A stretch of 64,000 nucleotides of DNA from the NCBI RefSeq assembly GCF_018141545.1, contig NZ_CP064356.1, positions 2,369,001 through 2,433,000 on the forward strand. Direction: 5' to 3'. Source of the stretch: Miltoncostaea oceani. GTDB lineage: Bacteria > Actinomycetota > Thermoleophilia > Miltoncostaeales > Miltoncostaeaceae. The translations under genes were made by a program, and so were the position numbers. The first letter of the stretch is position 1, and each line of letters starts with the position of its first letter. The notes beneath the pieces were generated by a model. That model ran no database searches. It saw only the letters and a list, made by a program, of their open reading frames with translations, and was not told where the DNA came from. Shown in pieces: positions 9,128-18,372 of this stretch.

Positions 9128-10417
9128 GTGAAGGACATGGGCGCGAAGGGGTCAGCGCCGCATCTCGCGGGGCGGCGGGGTGGCCTCTTCACGCGATGGT
9201 CGACCGGTTGGCGATCCGCCGCGGGATCCGTCGTTTGTGGAGTGACTGTCGCCTGTGCATGCCTCGTGGCCGTGTTGGTCGGCGCACTGCCCGCGGTCGG
9301 GAAGGGCGCGCCTCCTTCGCCCTCCGTCATCGCCGGGTGGCCGCGGGCGGCGGCGCCCGGCGTCGTCCTGCCAGGTCCCGCTGACGGTGTCGTCCTCGTC
9401 GGCGCCGGCACGCGGTCCTTCCGGCGCGACGGCTCCCTCGCCTGGGTCGACCGGACGCGGACCGTCTGCGGGAACTGCGGCCCCCTCTCACGGCCACCGT
9501 CTATCCAGGCCGATGGCTCGACCGGGCCGATCGGGCTTACCGCCGGGTACTGGGCGGTGGACCGGCGCGGACGCCGCATCCCCGGGTGCAACGGGATCCT
9601 CCGTGCCGACGGGACCTGCCTCGCGGCGACGACGGCCGCGGACGATCCACGGCTCCCGCTCCTCACCTACCCGGCGTTCACGATCGGCCCGCCCGGGGAT
9701 CTGCCGGGCGTGCCTCCGGCCTCGGGGAGCGCGGTCCTCCCGGGCTATGAGTGGTCGGACGGGGGCGACGACAACCCCCTCATCGTGCAGGACGCGGGGG
9801 GACTGGCCTACGCGGCGTTCCGCGGGCCCGTCGACCGGGCGAGCGGCGTGATGCTGCCGGGTGTCCTCGCGGCGTTCGACCCCGAGGCACGGATCATCGT
9901 GTGGGCGACGCCCGGGCCGGTGCGGGTCCTGACGGCCCTCGCGGCCGGCGTCCTCATCGTCGAGGGGGAAGGAGTCGCGGCGGTGTCACCCGACGGCAGC
10001 ACACGATGGACACGCCCGGTGGTCCGACCCCAGACCGTCCTCACCGCCATGGCCGACGATGCCCGGGGGCAGGTCTACCTCGGCCGCTCTCGCCGCGACG
10101 CTGCGGAGGGGGTCACCGCGCTGACGGCGTCCACCGGTCGCCAGGTCTGGAGGACCCGGCCAACCGAACAGGCGCGCGTCCTGGCGGTCGGTCGCGGTGG
10201 ACGCGTCTACCTCGCAATCGACGCGCCGGCCCTCCGCCGCTCCATCCGCGCCGTGCGCTGGCGCGACGGCACGACCGCATGGGAGCGCCGGGTGCGGGGG
10301 GAGGTCCGCAGCGCGACGGAGCTCCCCGACGGGGCGATCGCGGTCTCGATCGCCCGCGACCGCGCAGGAGACCCCCGAAGCCGCCTGCTGCTCCTCGATC
10401 CCCGCCACGGCCCGTGA
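9128..10417 (+). CDS. Membrane-anchored beta-propeller (PQQ/WD-like repeat) protein, island cargo
   Basis: About 429 residues from the GTG at 9128, preceded by GGGGGTGAGGAGA; the ATG at 9137 is an equally possible start. A basic N-terminus leads to one membrane helix (about residues 30-52, SVVCGVTVACACLVAVLVG). The rest is an exported domain of repeated short strand units typical of PQQ-like propellers: VLVGAGTRSFRRDGSLAWV, GVAAVSPDGSTRWTR, VTALTASTGRQVWRTRP and IRAVRWRDGTTAWERRV. Such domains bind ligands or partners and often scaffold the cell envelope. No catalytic residues can be named. It is the only intact sizeable gene of the tRNA-Thr island, so it is probably recently acquired. Confidence 0.7.
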   Translation: MKDMGAKGSAPHLAGRRGGLFTRWSTGWRSAAGSVVCGVTVACACLVAVLVGALPAVGKGAPPSPSVIAGWPRAAAPGVVLPGPADGVVLVGAGTRSFRRDGSLAWVDRTRTVCGNCGPLSRPPSIQADGSTGPIGLTAGYWAVDRRGRRIPGCNGILRADGTCLAATTAADDPRLPLLTYPAFTIGPPGDLPGVPPASGSAVLPGYEWSDGGDDNPLIVQDAGGLAYAAFRGPVDRASGVMLPGVLAAFDPEARIIVWATPGPVRVLTALAAGVLIVEGEGVAAVSPDGSTRWTRPVVRPQTVLTAMADDARGQVYLGRSRRDAAEGVTALTASTGRQVWRTRPTEQARVLAVGRGGRVYLAIDAPALRRSIRAVRWRDGTTAWERRVRGEVRSATELPDGAIAVSIARDRAGDPRSRLLLLDPRHGP

Positions 10418-10740
10418 CCGGCGATCTCCCGGACACTCGAGACGGACCAGGTTCCCCCCGCTGTCCTGAGGGGTGAACCTCTGCCTTCGCTCGCCTCGCG
10501 TCGTTCAGCGACCGACCGGGGGCCCTCGCCGCCGGCGACAGACGGGGGGCCTCGGATGGCTTGGAGGCAGAATATCGCTGGCCCGTCCCGTTTCGATTGG
10601 GCCGTGTGAACCAGAGGCGCCTCCCCGAACCCCCCGCACCACCTCACAGCGGGGTAGCGCCTACGTTGAGACGGGACTCTCGCCCGAGGCATCGCGGGGC
10701 GCGCCGCGGACACTCACCGGGTCGCCGCCACCCTGCGGGG

Positions 10741-11130
10741 ACGACGGTCGAGGTCGGCGGGAGAGCCATCCCGGGCGGGATGATCTACGTCGGCCGCCGT
10801 CTTGCCGCCGCCAGCGGCCTCGGGGTGGAGCCCGCCCTGATCGATTCGTCCCTGAAGATCAACTGACGCAACGTCGGCCGCGCCGGGCGGGGCCTCGACT
10901 AGTGGCCGCGCTACGAGGCGGTCCCACCTGAGACGAGAGCGGCGTACCTGACGTGGCTCATCGAGGGGGCGCTCCGATCCTGTCGCCCCGATCGGGTTCG
11001 TCTTTCTCTTCTTCTACGGGTCGGAGCGGCGGGTCCTCGTCGATCTCGGCCTGGCTGCGGCAGGACCTGACGTCGAAGAGGTGGCGCGTGAGGTCCGTCG
11101 CCTGCGCGCCATCCACGCAGGCCAGGCAAG
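10741..11130 (+). pseudogene. Decayed TerB_N-domain gene
   Basis: The first frame reads VEVGGRAIPGGMIYVG then GVEPALIDSSLKIN, hits TGA at 10864, continues RNVGRAGRGLD, hits TAG at 10900 where the family has Tyr (GLGYWPSY), then reads WPRYEAVPPETRAAYLTWL. Around 10980-10988 the match moves to the next frame: PIGFVFLFFYGSERRVLVDL and VAREVRRLRAIHAG. The order and wording match the TerB N-terminal domain found in tellurite-resistance-like and helicase-linked proteins. Two in-frame stops plus one frameshift show it is dead. Nothing recognisable lies in the 320 bases upstream of the match, and the C-terminal domains are missing. Confidence 0.75.
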
Positions 11131-11187
11131 GAGATGGGAAAGACAGGACGCTCACCGACGGACGATAGCCCGCGGAGGTGCGAATCC

Positions 11188-11208
11188 CTCCACTGCTTCC
11201 TCCACTGC
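11188..11208 (+). repeat. Island 1 subterminal repeat, right copy
   Basis: Partner of 8464-8484 (19 of 21 identical, same orientation). It lies between the TerB_N remnant and the tRNA-Thr attachment repeat. It is a candidate recombinase arm site, with low certainty. Confidence 0.4.
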
Positions 11209-11315
11209 GCCGAGCGCGTCGGCGCGTGCGTAATCGTCACTCAACGCCCAAGGCTTTGTGGCCGGGGCGTGGGTGGCACAACAGATATGACCTGCAAATC
11301 GTGTCGGTAGCATGA

Positions 11316-11388
11316 AGCCGGAGAGGGGACTCGAACCCCTGACCTGCCGCTTACAAGGCGGCTGCTCTACCAGCTGAGCTACTCCGGC
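11316..11388 (-). tRNA. tRNA-Thr (anticodon UGU)
   Basis: Read on the minus strand, it has a 7-bp acceptor stem (GCCGGAG/CTCCGGC), D arm TAGCTCAGCTGGTAGAGCA, anticodon stem-loop with loop CTTGTAA (anticodon TGT) and T arm with GGTTCGAGTCC. CCA is not encoded. Its 3' part, including the anticodon arm, is duplicated at 8359-8404, so the gene was the integration target for island 1 and has been kept functional by the element. Confidence 0.95.
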
Positions 11389-11423
11389 ACGGGTCCCATC
11401 ATCCCAGGCCCTGCCGCGGCCGC

Positions 11424-12065
11424 TCAGCCCGGGCGGCGGGCGATGACGTCGATGAGGGCGGAGAGCCCCGAGTGAGCGGGGCCCTCGTCCACCTCGGCCT
11501 CGTACGCGAGGAGCATCTCGACGTCGAAGGCGGCGAGCTCCTCGCGGAGCTGGTCCTCGGTGTAGAGCTGGTCGGGGATCCGGGGGCCGCCGGTGCCGTG
11601 GGCGAGCTGGCCGAGGGAGTAGCCCTCCAGGAGCAGGACGCCCCCGGGCCGGAGGGCACGGAGGATGTCCGCGAAGAGGCGGCGCCGCACGTCCGGCTCC
11701 GCGAACTGGACGAAGATCGCCGCGACGACGTCGTACACGTCCGCCGGCCACCGCCACTCCTCCACCCCGGCGACGTCGTAGTGGACGGCGACACCCCGCT
11801 CCGCCGCGAGGCGACGGGCCTTCGCCACCCCCACCGGCGAGCGGTCGAACGCATCCACCGCGAAGCCCTGCTCCGCGAGCCACACCCCGTTGCGGCCCTC
11901 CCCGTCGGCGACGCACAACACGCGGGCGTCCTCCGGGATCACGTCACGGCACCGCACCAGGAACTCGTTCGGCGCCGTGCCGAACAGGTAGCCGTCCCCC
12001 GCGAAGCGCGCGTCCCAGTCGGGGGGCGCGCGACGGGCCGCGGGCTCGTCGTGGCGGTCGGGCAT
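11424..12065 (-). CDS. Class I SAM-dependent methyltransferase (TehB-like group)
   Basis: 213 residues, ATG at 12065. It begins WDARFAGDGYLFGTAPNEFL, the usual start of small methyltransferases annotated as TehB or thiopurine-like, then motif I as VLCVADGEGRNGVWLAEQG, acidic strand-2 end VDAFDRS, YDVVAAIFVQF and LRPGGVLLLEGYS. The G-E-G-R-N signature is characteristic of this group, whose members methylate small or metalloid substrates; the true substrate is unknown. It lies just upstream of tRNA-Thr on the same strand and is divergent from the M20 peptidase. It belongs to the backbone, outside the island repeats. Confidence 0.8.
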   Translation of the reverse strand: MPDRHDEPAARRAPPDWDARFAGDGYLFGTAPNEFLVRCRDVIPEDARVLCVADGEGRNGVWLAEQGFAVDAFDRSPVGVAKARRLAAERGVAVHYDVAGVEEWRWPADVYDVVAAIFVQFAEPDVRRRLFADILRALRPGGVLLLEGYSLGQLAHGTGGPRIPDQLYTEDQLREELAAFDVEMLLAYEAEVDEGPAHSGLSALIDVIARRPG

Positions 12066-12215
12066 CCCGGCCGAGGGTAGCCGCGGGACGGCGGCCCGTC
12101 ACCCCGGCGGGCCCGACGGCGGCACGATCGCCCCGGATCCGTGATGTGGATGGGGTTGACGCCGGACACCCCGCTTCGTGAGGATCGCGCGGCTGCCGAC
12201 GAGAAGGGGTGGAAG

Positions 12216-13592
12216 GTGGCTGACGCAACGCCGTCGGACCCGGAGTCCATCCGGGAGAGGGTCCGGCGCCTCATGCCGCGCCTGCGCGCGGACCTCGACG
12301 CCCTGGTGCGCATACCGTCCGTCTCGGGCGCCGGACGACCCGAGGCCCCGCTGCTCGAGGCGCACGACCTCGTCGCCCGCCTCTTCCGCGACGCGGGCGT
12401 CGATGTCACGACCCTCGAGCTGCCGGACACGGCGCCCATCGTCATGGGGGGGATCCCCGCCCCACCCGGCGCCCCGACCGTCCTCCTCTACAGCCACTAC
12501 GACGTCGTCCCCCCCGGCGACGAATCGCTGTGGACCTCCCCGCCGTTCGAGCCGACCGAACGCGACGGCGCCGTCTACGGACGCGGCGCCGCCGACACCA
12601 AGTCGAACATCATCGCCCACGTCGGCGCCCTCCTCGCGTGGGACGGCCGCCCGCCCGTCGGCGTCAAGATCATCATCGAGGGGGCGGAGGAGATCGGCGG
12701 CGGGGCGCTCACGCCCTACCCGCCGCAGCACCCCGAGCTCTTCGCCGCCGACGTCATGATCATCGGCGACATGGGCAGCGTCCGGCCCGGCACGCCCACC
12801 CTCACCGTCGCCCTCCGCGGCATGGCGAACGTCACGGTCGAGGCCCGCACCCTCGCCTCCGCGAAGCACAGCGGCCAGTACGGCGGCGCCGCGCCCGACG
12901 CCCTCCTCGCCCTCGTCCAGGCGCTCGCGACGCTCCACGACGAGAACGGCGACGTCGCCGTGCCCGGCCTGCTGCGCGAGGAGTGGACCGGCGGCGGCGA
13001 GTCCGAGGAGGAGTTCCGGGCGCTCGCCGAGATCGCCGACGGCCAGCCGCTCATCGGGACCGGCGGACTGGGATCCCGGATCTGGTCGGGCCCCGCGATC
13101 ACCGTCATCGGCATCGACGCCCCCAGCGTCGACGGGGCCGTCAACGCCGTCTCGCCGTACGCCCGCGCCCGGCTCAACGTCCGCGTCCACCCCCGGCAGG
13201 ACGCCCGCGAGGCCCAGGCCGCGGTCGTCGCCCACCTCGCGGCGCTCACGCCGTTCGGCGTCCGGCTCGACGTCCACGCCGCCGAGACCGGCCAGGGCTT
13301 CGCGGCGCGCACGTCCAGCCCCGCCTACGAGGCCGCCCGCGCCGCCTGGACCGCGGCCTGGGGGGCCGAGACCGTCACCGTCGGCAGCGGCGGCTCGATC
13401 CCGCTCGTCAGCTCCCTCAGCCAGGCCGTCCCCGACGCCGAGGTCCTGCTCGTCGGCACCACCGACGGCTACGCCAACATCCACGGACCCGACGAACGCG
13501 TCCTCCTCGACGAGCTCGAGAAGGCGACGATCGCCGAGGCCGACTTCCTCGGCCGGCTCGCGGCGGTCCACGCCGCCGGTGGGGCCGCGTGA
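12216..13592 (+). CDS. M20-family metallopeptidase
   Basis: 458 residues from the GTG at 12216, chosen because AAGGGG lies about 8 bases upstream and the family N-terminus starts nearby. Metal-binding motifs of the M20 di-zinc fold are present: [12 protein letters not shown] (His, then catalytic Asp), [10 protein letters not shown] (bridging Asp), EGAEEIGG (catalytic Glu and metal Glu) and C-terminal [13 protein letters not shown] (metal His). The lid domain sits between. Such enzymes remove residues from dipeptides or amidated amino acids in the cytoplasm. The stop overlaps the start of an AbgT-type transporter (GTGA), the same pairing as aminobenzoyl-glutamate hydrolase and transporter, so the likely substrate is an imported N-acyl or peptidyl amino acid. 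Confidence 0.85.
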   Translation: MADATPSDPESIRERVRRLMPRLRADLDALVRIPSVSGAGRPEAPLLEAHDLVARLFRDAGVDVTTLELPDTAPIVMGGIPAPPGAPTVLLYSHYDVVPPGDESLWTSPPFEPTERDGAVYGRGAADTKSNIIAHVGALLAWDGRPPVGVKIIIEGAEEIGGGALTPYPPQHPELFAADVMIIGDMGSVRPGTPTLTVALRGMANVTVEARTLASAKHSGQYGGAAPDALLALVQALATLHDENGDVAVPGLLREEWTGGGESEEEFRALAEIADGQPLIGTGGLGSRIWSGPAITVIGIDAPSVDGAVNAVSPYARARLNVRVHPRQDAREAQAAVVAHLAALTPFGVRLDVHAAETGQGFAARTSSPAYEAARAAWTAAWGAETVTVGSGGSIPLVSSLSQAVPDAEVLLVGTTDGYANIHGPDERVLLDELEKATIAEADFLGRLAAVHAAGGAA

Positions 13593-15191
13593 GCGCGGCC
13601 ACGGCCGCGCCGCCCACCGGCGACGGGGCCTCACCGGGGGCGATGCAGAAGGTCCTCGACGTCGTCGAGCGCGTCGGCAACAAGGTCCCCCACCCCGCGA
13701 TCATGTTCCTCGCGCTCTGCGCGATCGTGATCGTCCTCTCCCAGGTCCTCGCGTGGGCCGGCGTCAGCGCCACCTACGAGCTCGCGAAGCCGCCGCCCGT
13801 CGCCCTGGAGGAGCAGTACGTCGGCGGGTCCGTCGCGCCGATCGAGGTGTTCCCCGCGGAGCCCGCCGACGTCGAGGACTACGAGATCGTCCAGGAAACC
13901 GCCGAGGTCGAGGGGCTCCTCACCGTCGACGGCGTGCGCTTCCTGTTCACGTCGTTCGTCGGCAACTTCATGGGCTTCACCGCGATGGGGATCATCCTCA
14001 TCGTGATGATCGGCGTCGGCCTGGCGGAGGCGTCCGGGCTGATCGCCGCGCTCATCCGCAAGCTCGTCGCGATCTCGTCCGTCGGCGCCCTCACGTACAT
14101 CATCGCCGGCCTCGGGGTGGTGTCGAGCATCGCCTCCGACGCCGGATACCTCGTCCTCATCCCCCTCGGGGCGGTGGCGTAACGGGCGCGACCCGCATGA
14201 CGTCGCGCATCGGCCGGAAGACGTCAGGCCCCCCAACGAGTCGATCGCACTCGTCGAGCCGGGGCGCACCATCGACCTCACGGCGAACCTGTGGTTCGGC
14301 ATCGTTTCCACGATCCTCATCACGGTGCTCTGCGCCGTCGTCACCACGCGCCTCGTCGAGCCGCGCCTCGGCGCCTACGACACGAGCGAGGCGAGCGCCG
14401 AGGTCGACGACGACGACGCGGCCGCCGTGTCGCCCGAGGCGGAGGCGCGCGGCCTGCGGTACGCCGGGCTCGCGGTGCTCGGCGTGATCGTCGTCATCGG
14501 CGCCCTCACCGCGCCCCCCGGCGCGCCCCTCCCCGACGCCGACACCGGCGCGGTCATCGGCACCTCGCCGTTCATGGACAGCCTCATCGTGATCATCACG
14601 CTGATGTTCTTCGCGGCGGGGCTCGGCTACGGGCGGGGCGCCGGCACGCTCCGCACGAGCGGCGAGGCCATCGACGCGATCACGAGGTCGTGGGCGAGCC
14701 TCGCGACGCTGCTGCTCCTGTTCCTGCTGATCGCGCAGTTCATCGCGTACTTCAACTACTCGAACATGGCGCAGGTCGCCGCCGTCCAGCTCGGAGACCT
14801 CATCGAGTCGGCCGACGTCGGCTCGGTGTGGCTGCTGCTCGGGGCGATCCTCATCACCCTCGCCGTCGGGATCATCATCCCCCAGGCGATCGCGAAGTGG
14901 GCGCTGCTCGCCCCGATCTTCATCCCGCTGTTCCTGCGGATCGGGGTGGAGCCCCAGACGGTGCTCGCCGCCTACCGGGTGGCGGACTCCCCGATGAACA
15001 TCGTGACGCCGATCATGGCCTACTTCCCCCTGATCGTCGTGTTCGCCGCCCGGTACGTCCGGTCGTCCGGCATCGGCACCGTCATCGCCCTGATGCTCCC
15101 GTACTTCGTCGCGCTCGCGGTGGTCTGGACCCTGTTCTTCCTGCTCTGGTACGTCGCGGGGATCCCCCTCGGACCGGGCGCGCCCGTCTGA
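13589..15191 (+). pseudogene. AbgT-family transporter, disrupted by frameshift and apparent internal deletion
   Basis: The 5' part (13589-14182, 197 residues) is a good AbgT N-terminus ending ASDAGYLVLIPLGAVA, then TAA at 14180. From about 14235 the match resumes in another frame with NESIALVEPGRTIDLTANLWF and continues to 15191 (ITRSWASLATLLLLFLL, YFNYSNMAQVAA, SPMNIVTPIMAYFPL), the normal AbgT C-terminus. Between them about 50 bases encode nothing family-like, where AbgT proteins have roughly 45 residues including a membrane hairpin. AbgT carriers import or export aminobenzoyl-glutamate-like compounds. As read, no full carrier can be made. The downstream frame has an ATG at 14325, but a half-protein is unlikely to work. 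An assembly error is the alternative. Confidence 0.75.
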
Positions 15192-15335
15192 CGGAAGGTC
15201 CACCCCGCCCGGGCACGCTAGATTTGTGGTGATGCACGCCCCGCCCACCATCCTCCCGGGACCCAGAGAGGGAGACGGGCGGACATCCGCGCGGCGCTGA
15301 GGCGCGCGCCCGGCGGGGCGCTGGCGTGGACCGCG

Positions 15336-17543
15336 GTGGCGAGCGCCGTCGCGGGGTTCGTCGCATGCCTCGCCGGTCGGATCGCCGGCGGGGGCGGGAT
15401 CGACGTCGCCTGGGCGCCGACGCTCGGCCTGCGCCTCGACCTCGCCTTCGACGGCCTCGGCGCCCTCTACGCGCTGCTCGCCACCGGCATCGGCGCCGCG
15501 GTCTTCGTCTACGGCGCCGGGTACCTGCCGCTCCACCTGCGGCACGAGGGCCGCCCCGCCCGCGAGGCCTGGCGGTTCTGGCCGTGGATGGTCCTGTTCA
15601 TGGCCGCGATGGTCGGCCTGGCGTGCGCGCGGGACCTCGTGCTGCTGTTCGTCCTGTTCGACCTGACGGCGGTCGCCTCGTACTTCCTCATCGGGTTCGA
15701 CCGCGAACGCCGCGAGGCGCGCGGCGCCGCCCTCATGGCGATGCTGGTCACCGGCATCAGCGCCGTCGCCCTGCTGATCGGGGCGGTGCTGCTGTACGGC
15801 GAGTACGGGACGTTCTCGCTGCCGGAGCTGATCGAACGGGCCGAGCCGACCGGCACCACCACCGCCGCCGCCGCGCTGATCGCCGTCGCGGCGCTCGCGA
15901 AGAGCGCCCAGGTGCCGCTGCACTTCTGGCTGCCGCGCGCGATGGCGGCCCCGACCCCCGTCTCCGCCTACCTGCACTCCGCCGCGATGGTCGCCGCCGG
16001 GGTCCTCGTGCTCGGCCGGGTCCACCCGCTCCTCGCGCTCGACGACCGCGTCCTCGACGGGCTCCTCGTCATCGGCCTCGCGTCGGTGGTGGTGGGTGGC
16101 CTGCTGGCCCTCGCCCAGGACGAGCTGAAGCAGATCCTCGCCCACTCCACGATCTCCCAGTACGGCTACGTGGTGGCGATGTACGGCATCGGCGGCGAGG
16201 CCGGGGCGGCCGGGGCCGCCCTCTACGTCGTCGCGCACGCCGTCGCCAAGAGCGCGCTGTTCATGACGGCGGGGACGGTGACCGAGGCGACGGGCGAGTC
16301 GCGGCTCTCCCGGCTCGGGGGGCTCGGCCGGCGGATGCCGGTGCTCGCCGTCGCCAGCGGCCTCGCCGCCGCCACGCTCGCGGCGCTGCCGCTGACCCTC
16401 GGGTTCTTCAAGGACGAGCTGTTCTTCGCCGCCGCCGTCGAGGCGGGACCCGTCGTCGCCGCGATGTCCGTCGTCGCGGCGGCCCTCACGTTCGCGTACA
16501 TCGGGCGCTTCTGGCTCGGCATCTTCACCGGTGCGGCGGGGGCGGAGCCGCACCGGGTGTCGCCCCTCCTCGTCGGCCCCGTCGTCCTGCTCGCCGCCGT
16601 CGCCGTCGCCGGGGGGGTCGTCGTCGAGCCGTTCGCGCTCCTGGCCGAGGGGGCCGCGGCCGTCACCCACGGCGGCCCCGTCCCCGTCGACCCCGCCTAC
16701 CACCTCGACACCCGGGCCGAGAACCTGATGGCCCTCGCGGCCTATGCCCTCGGCGCGCTGGTGCTGCTCGCGTCCGGCGCCCGCCACGCCGTCGTCGCCG
16801 CGGTCGGCCGCGCCGGCGACGTCGCCGGCCCCCGGCGCCTCTACGGGTCGGCGCTGAGCGCCGTCAACCGCTGGTCCGACGGGCTGCACGGCGCGGAGGT
16901 CCGCGACCTCCGCAACAGCATCGCCGCCGTCCTGCTGCCGACCGGCGTCCTCATCGCCATCGCCTTCGCGATCACCCCCACCGAGGACGTCTACCGCATC
17001 GGCGACGTCGACCCCGGCGACCTGCCGATGATCGTGCTGCTCGTCCTCGCGATCGCGGCGGCCGTCACCGTCGCCCGCGACGACGGACGCGTCCGGCCGG
17101 TCCTCGCGCTCTCCGTCCTCGGCTTCGCCCTCGCCGGCGTCTACGCCATCGTCGGCGCGCCCGACGTCGCGCTCGTCGCCCTCGTGGTCGAGTCGGTCGT
17201 GACCCTCGCGTTCATCGGGGTCTTCTCCCGGCTGCCCTCCACCGAGCCCGACGAGGCGCCCCGCCCGCGGCGGCGGTCGATGCCGTCCCGCAACGTCATC
17301 GCCGGTGTCCTCGCCGGGCTCGCGGCGTTCGCCGCGATCTGGGCGGCCCTGTCGCGCACCAGCGTCGCCGACGGCGACGCCGCCAAGCAGATCGCCGCCA
17401 CCCCGTCCGCGCACGGGGGCGACGTCGTGACGGTGACCCTCGCCGACTTCCGCGGCCTCGACACCATGGTGGAGATCACCGTCCTCGCGGTCGCCGTCGT
17501 CGGCGTCGCGAGCCTGCTGCGCCGCGGCGGGAGGACATGGTGA
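15336..17543 (+). CDS. mrpA: Mrp-type Na+/H+ antiporter subunit A with MbhE-like C-terminus
   Basis: About 735 residues from the GTG at 15336. The first membrane helix (ALAWTAVASAVAGFVACLAG) begins about five codons earlier, so the true start may be an upstream non-ATG codon near 15285. It is a polytopic complex-I-like proton channel subunit: KSAQVPLHFWLPRAMAAPTP (key Lys and Pro), HSAAMVAAGVLVL and LAHSTISQYGYVVAMYGIG. The C-terminal third carries the DUF4040/MbhE-like segment (YAIVGAPDVALVALVVESV) and a short MrpB-like end (DFRGLDTMVEITVL). It starts a seven-gene overlapping operon exchanging Na+ or K+ for protons. It overlaps mrpB by 7 bases. Confidence 0.9.
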   Translation: MASAVAGFVACLAGRIAGGGGIDVAWAPTLGLRLDLAFDGLGALYALLATGIGAAVFVYGAGYLPLHLRHEGRPAREAWRFWPWMVLFMAAMVGLACARDLVLLFVLFDLTAVASYFLIGFDRERREARGAALMAMLVTGISAVALLIGAVLLYGEYGTFSLPELIERAEPTGTTTAAAALIAVAALAKSAQVPLHFWLPRAMAAPTPVSAYLHSAAMVAAGVLVLGRVHPLLALDDRVLDGLLVIGLASVVVGGLLALAQDELKQILAHSTISQYGYVVAMYGIGGEAGAAGAALYVVAHAVAKSALFMTAGTVTEATGESRLSRLGGLGRRMPVLAVASGLAAATLAALPLTLGFFKDELFFAAAVEAGPVVAAMSVVAAALTFAYIGRFWLGIFTGAAGAEPHRVSPLLVGPVVLLAAVAVAGGVVVEPFALLAEGAAAVTHGGPVPVDPAYHLDTRAENLMALAAYALGALVLLASGARHAVVAAVGRAGDVAGPRRLYGSALSAVNRWSDGLHGAEVRDLRNSIAAVLLPTGVLIAIAFAITPTEDVYRIGDVDPGDLPMIVLLVLAIAAAVTVARDDGRVRPVLALSVLGFALAGVYAIVGAPDVALVALVVESVVTLAFIGVFSRLPSTEPDEAPRPRRRSMPSRNVIAGVLAGLAAFAAIWAALSRTSVADGDAAKQIAATPSAHGGDVVTVTLADFRGLDTMVEITVLAVAVVGVASLLRRGGRTW

Positions 17544-17977
17544 ACCCGATCCTCGAGGTCATCGCGCCGCGGCTCCTCGGCCCGGCCCTGATGTTCGCCG
17601 CCGCGATCATCGTGAAGGGCTACACCGACGTCGGCGACGGCTTCAGCGCCGGCGTCGTCGTGACCCTCGCGATCGCCCTCCGCTACATCACCCTCGGCGG
17701 CGAGCTCACCGAGCGCAGCCTCCCCGTGCTGCGGCACGCGCCGGTCGTGGCGGCGGTGGGCCTGCTCATCGCCCTCGCGGTCGGCTTCGCGGGGATCGCG
17801 ATGGGCGACGCGCCGTTCACCCACTACCCGGGCCCCGGCCAGGACGTCGTCACGATCGGGACCCTCGAGATCATCACCGCCGTCGCCTTCGACATCGGCC
17901 TGTTCATGCTCGTCACAGGCGCCCTCGTCACCCTCGTCCACCACCTGGCCCGACTCGTGCAGGCGACCCCCGGATGA
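17537..17977 (+). CDS. mrpB: Mrp antiporter subunit B
   Basis: 146 residues, ATG overlapping the mrpA stop, with GGGAGGAC just upstream. Four membrane helices and the family signature KGYTDVGDGFSAGVV are followed by a Gly-rich loop (MGDAPFTHYPGPGQDVVTIG) and TLEIITAVAFDIGLFMLV. In Mrp complexes B is a small integral subunit packed against A. It is normally inactive on its own and needs the complete complex. Confidence 0.92.
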   Translation: MVNPILEVIAPRLLGPALMFAAAIIVKGYTDVGDGFSAGVVVTLAIALRYITLGGELTERSLPVLRHAPVVAAVGLLIALAVGFAGIAMGDAPFTHYPGPGQDVVTIGTLEIITAVAFDIGLFMLVTGALVTLVHHLARLVQATPG

Positions 17978-18372
17978 CCCTCGTCTTCGCGCTCGCCGCG
18001 TCCACGCTGTTCGGGATCGGCGCCTACCTCGTGCTCAACCGCGACCTGCTGCGCGTCGTGCTCGGCATCGTCCTCGTCTCCCAGGCCGCGACCCTCACCC
18101 TGATCGCGTCCGGGCTGACGCGGGGCGCCGCCCCGATCTACCCGCTCGTCGGGTCGTCGGTGAGCGACCCGCTCAGCCAGGCGATGGCGCTGACCGCCCT
18201 CGTCATCGGCCTCGCCGTCACCGCCCTCCTGCTCGCCCTGGTGCTGCGCGTCGTGCGCGCGTACCGGTCGAACGCCCTCGACGACGTCGCCCAGGAGGAG
18301 GCCGCCCACGCCGAGCGCCTCGAGCGGCGCGACGCCCGGGCGCACGAGGACGAGGAGGCGGCGGCCCGGTGA
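17974..18372 (+). CDS. mrpC: Mrp antiporter subunit C (NuoK-like)
   Basis: 132 residues, overlapping mrpB by ATGA. Three membrane helices resemble complex I NuoK: GIGAYLVLNRDLLRVVLGI, ATLTLIASGL, then the loop DPLSQAMALTALVIGLAV typical of MrpC. The charged C-terminal tail (EEAAHAERLERRDARAHED) is longer than usual and probably cytoplasmic. It forms part of the membrane core of the antiporter. Confidence 0.92.
   Translation: MTLVFALAASTLFGIGAYLVLNRDLLRVVLGIVLVSQAATLTLIASGLTRGAAPIYPLVGSSVSDPLSQAMALTALVIGLAVTALLLALVLRVVRAYRSNALDDVAQEEAAHAERLERRDARAHEDEEAAAR

Larger units (their letters stand above)
8359..11360. mobile_element. tRNA-Thr-associated mini-island without recombinase (island 1)
   Basis: About 3.0 kb lies between two direct 46-bp copies of the tRNA-Thr 3' part; the right copy is within the complete tRNA gene. 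Contents: a possible 34-residue membrane peptide, a 429-residue beta-propeller protein and a decayed TerB_N-domain gene. No integrase, transposase, excisionase or replication gene is recognisable on either strand. A related 21-bp sequence lies inside each end (8464-8484 and 11188-11208). The layout fits a cis-mobilizable element whose integrase acts in trans, or the remnant of a larger element. Confidence 0.75.
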
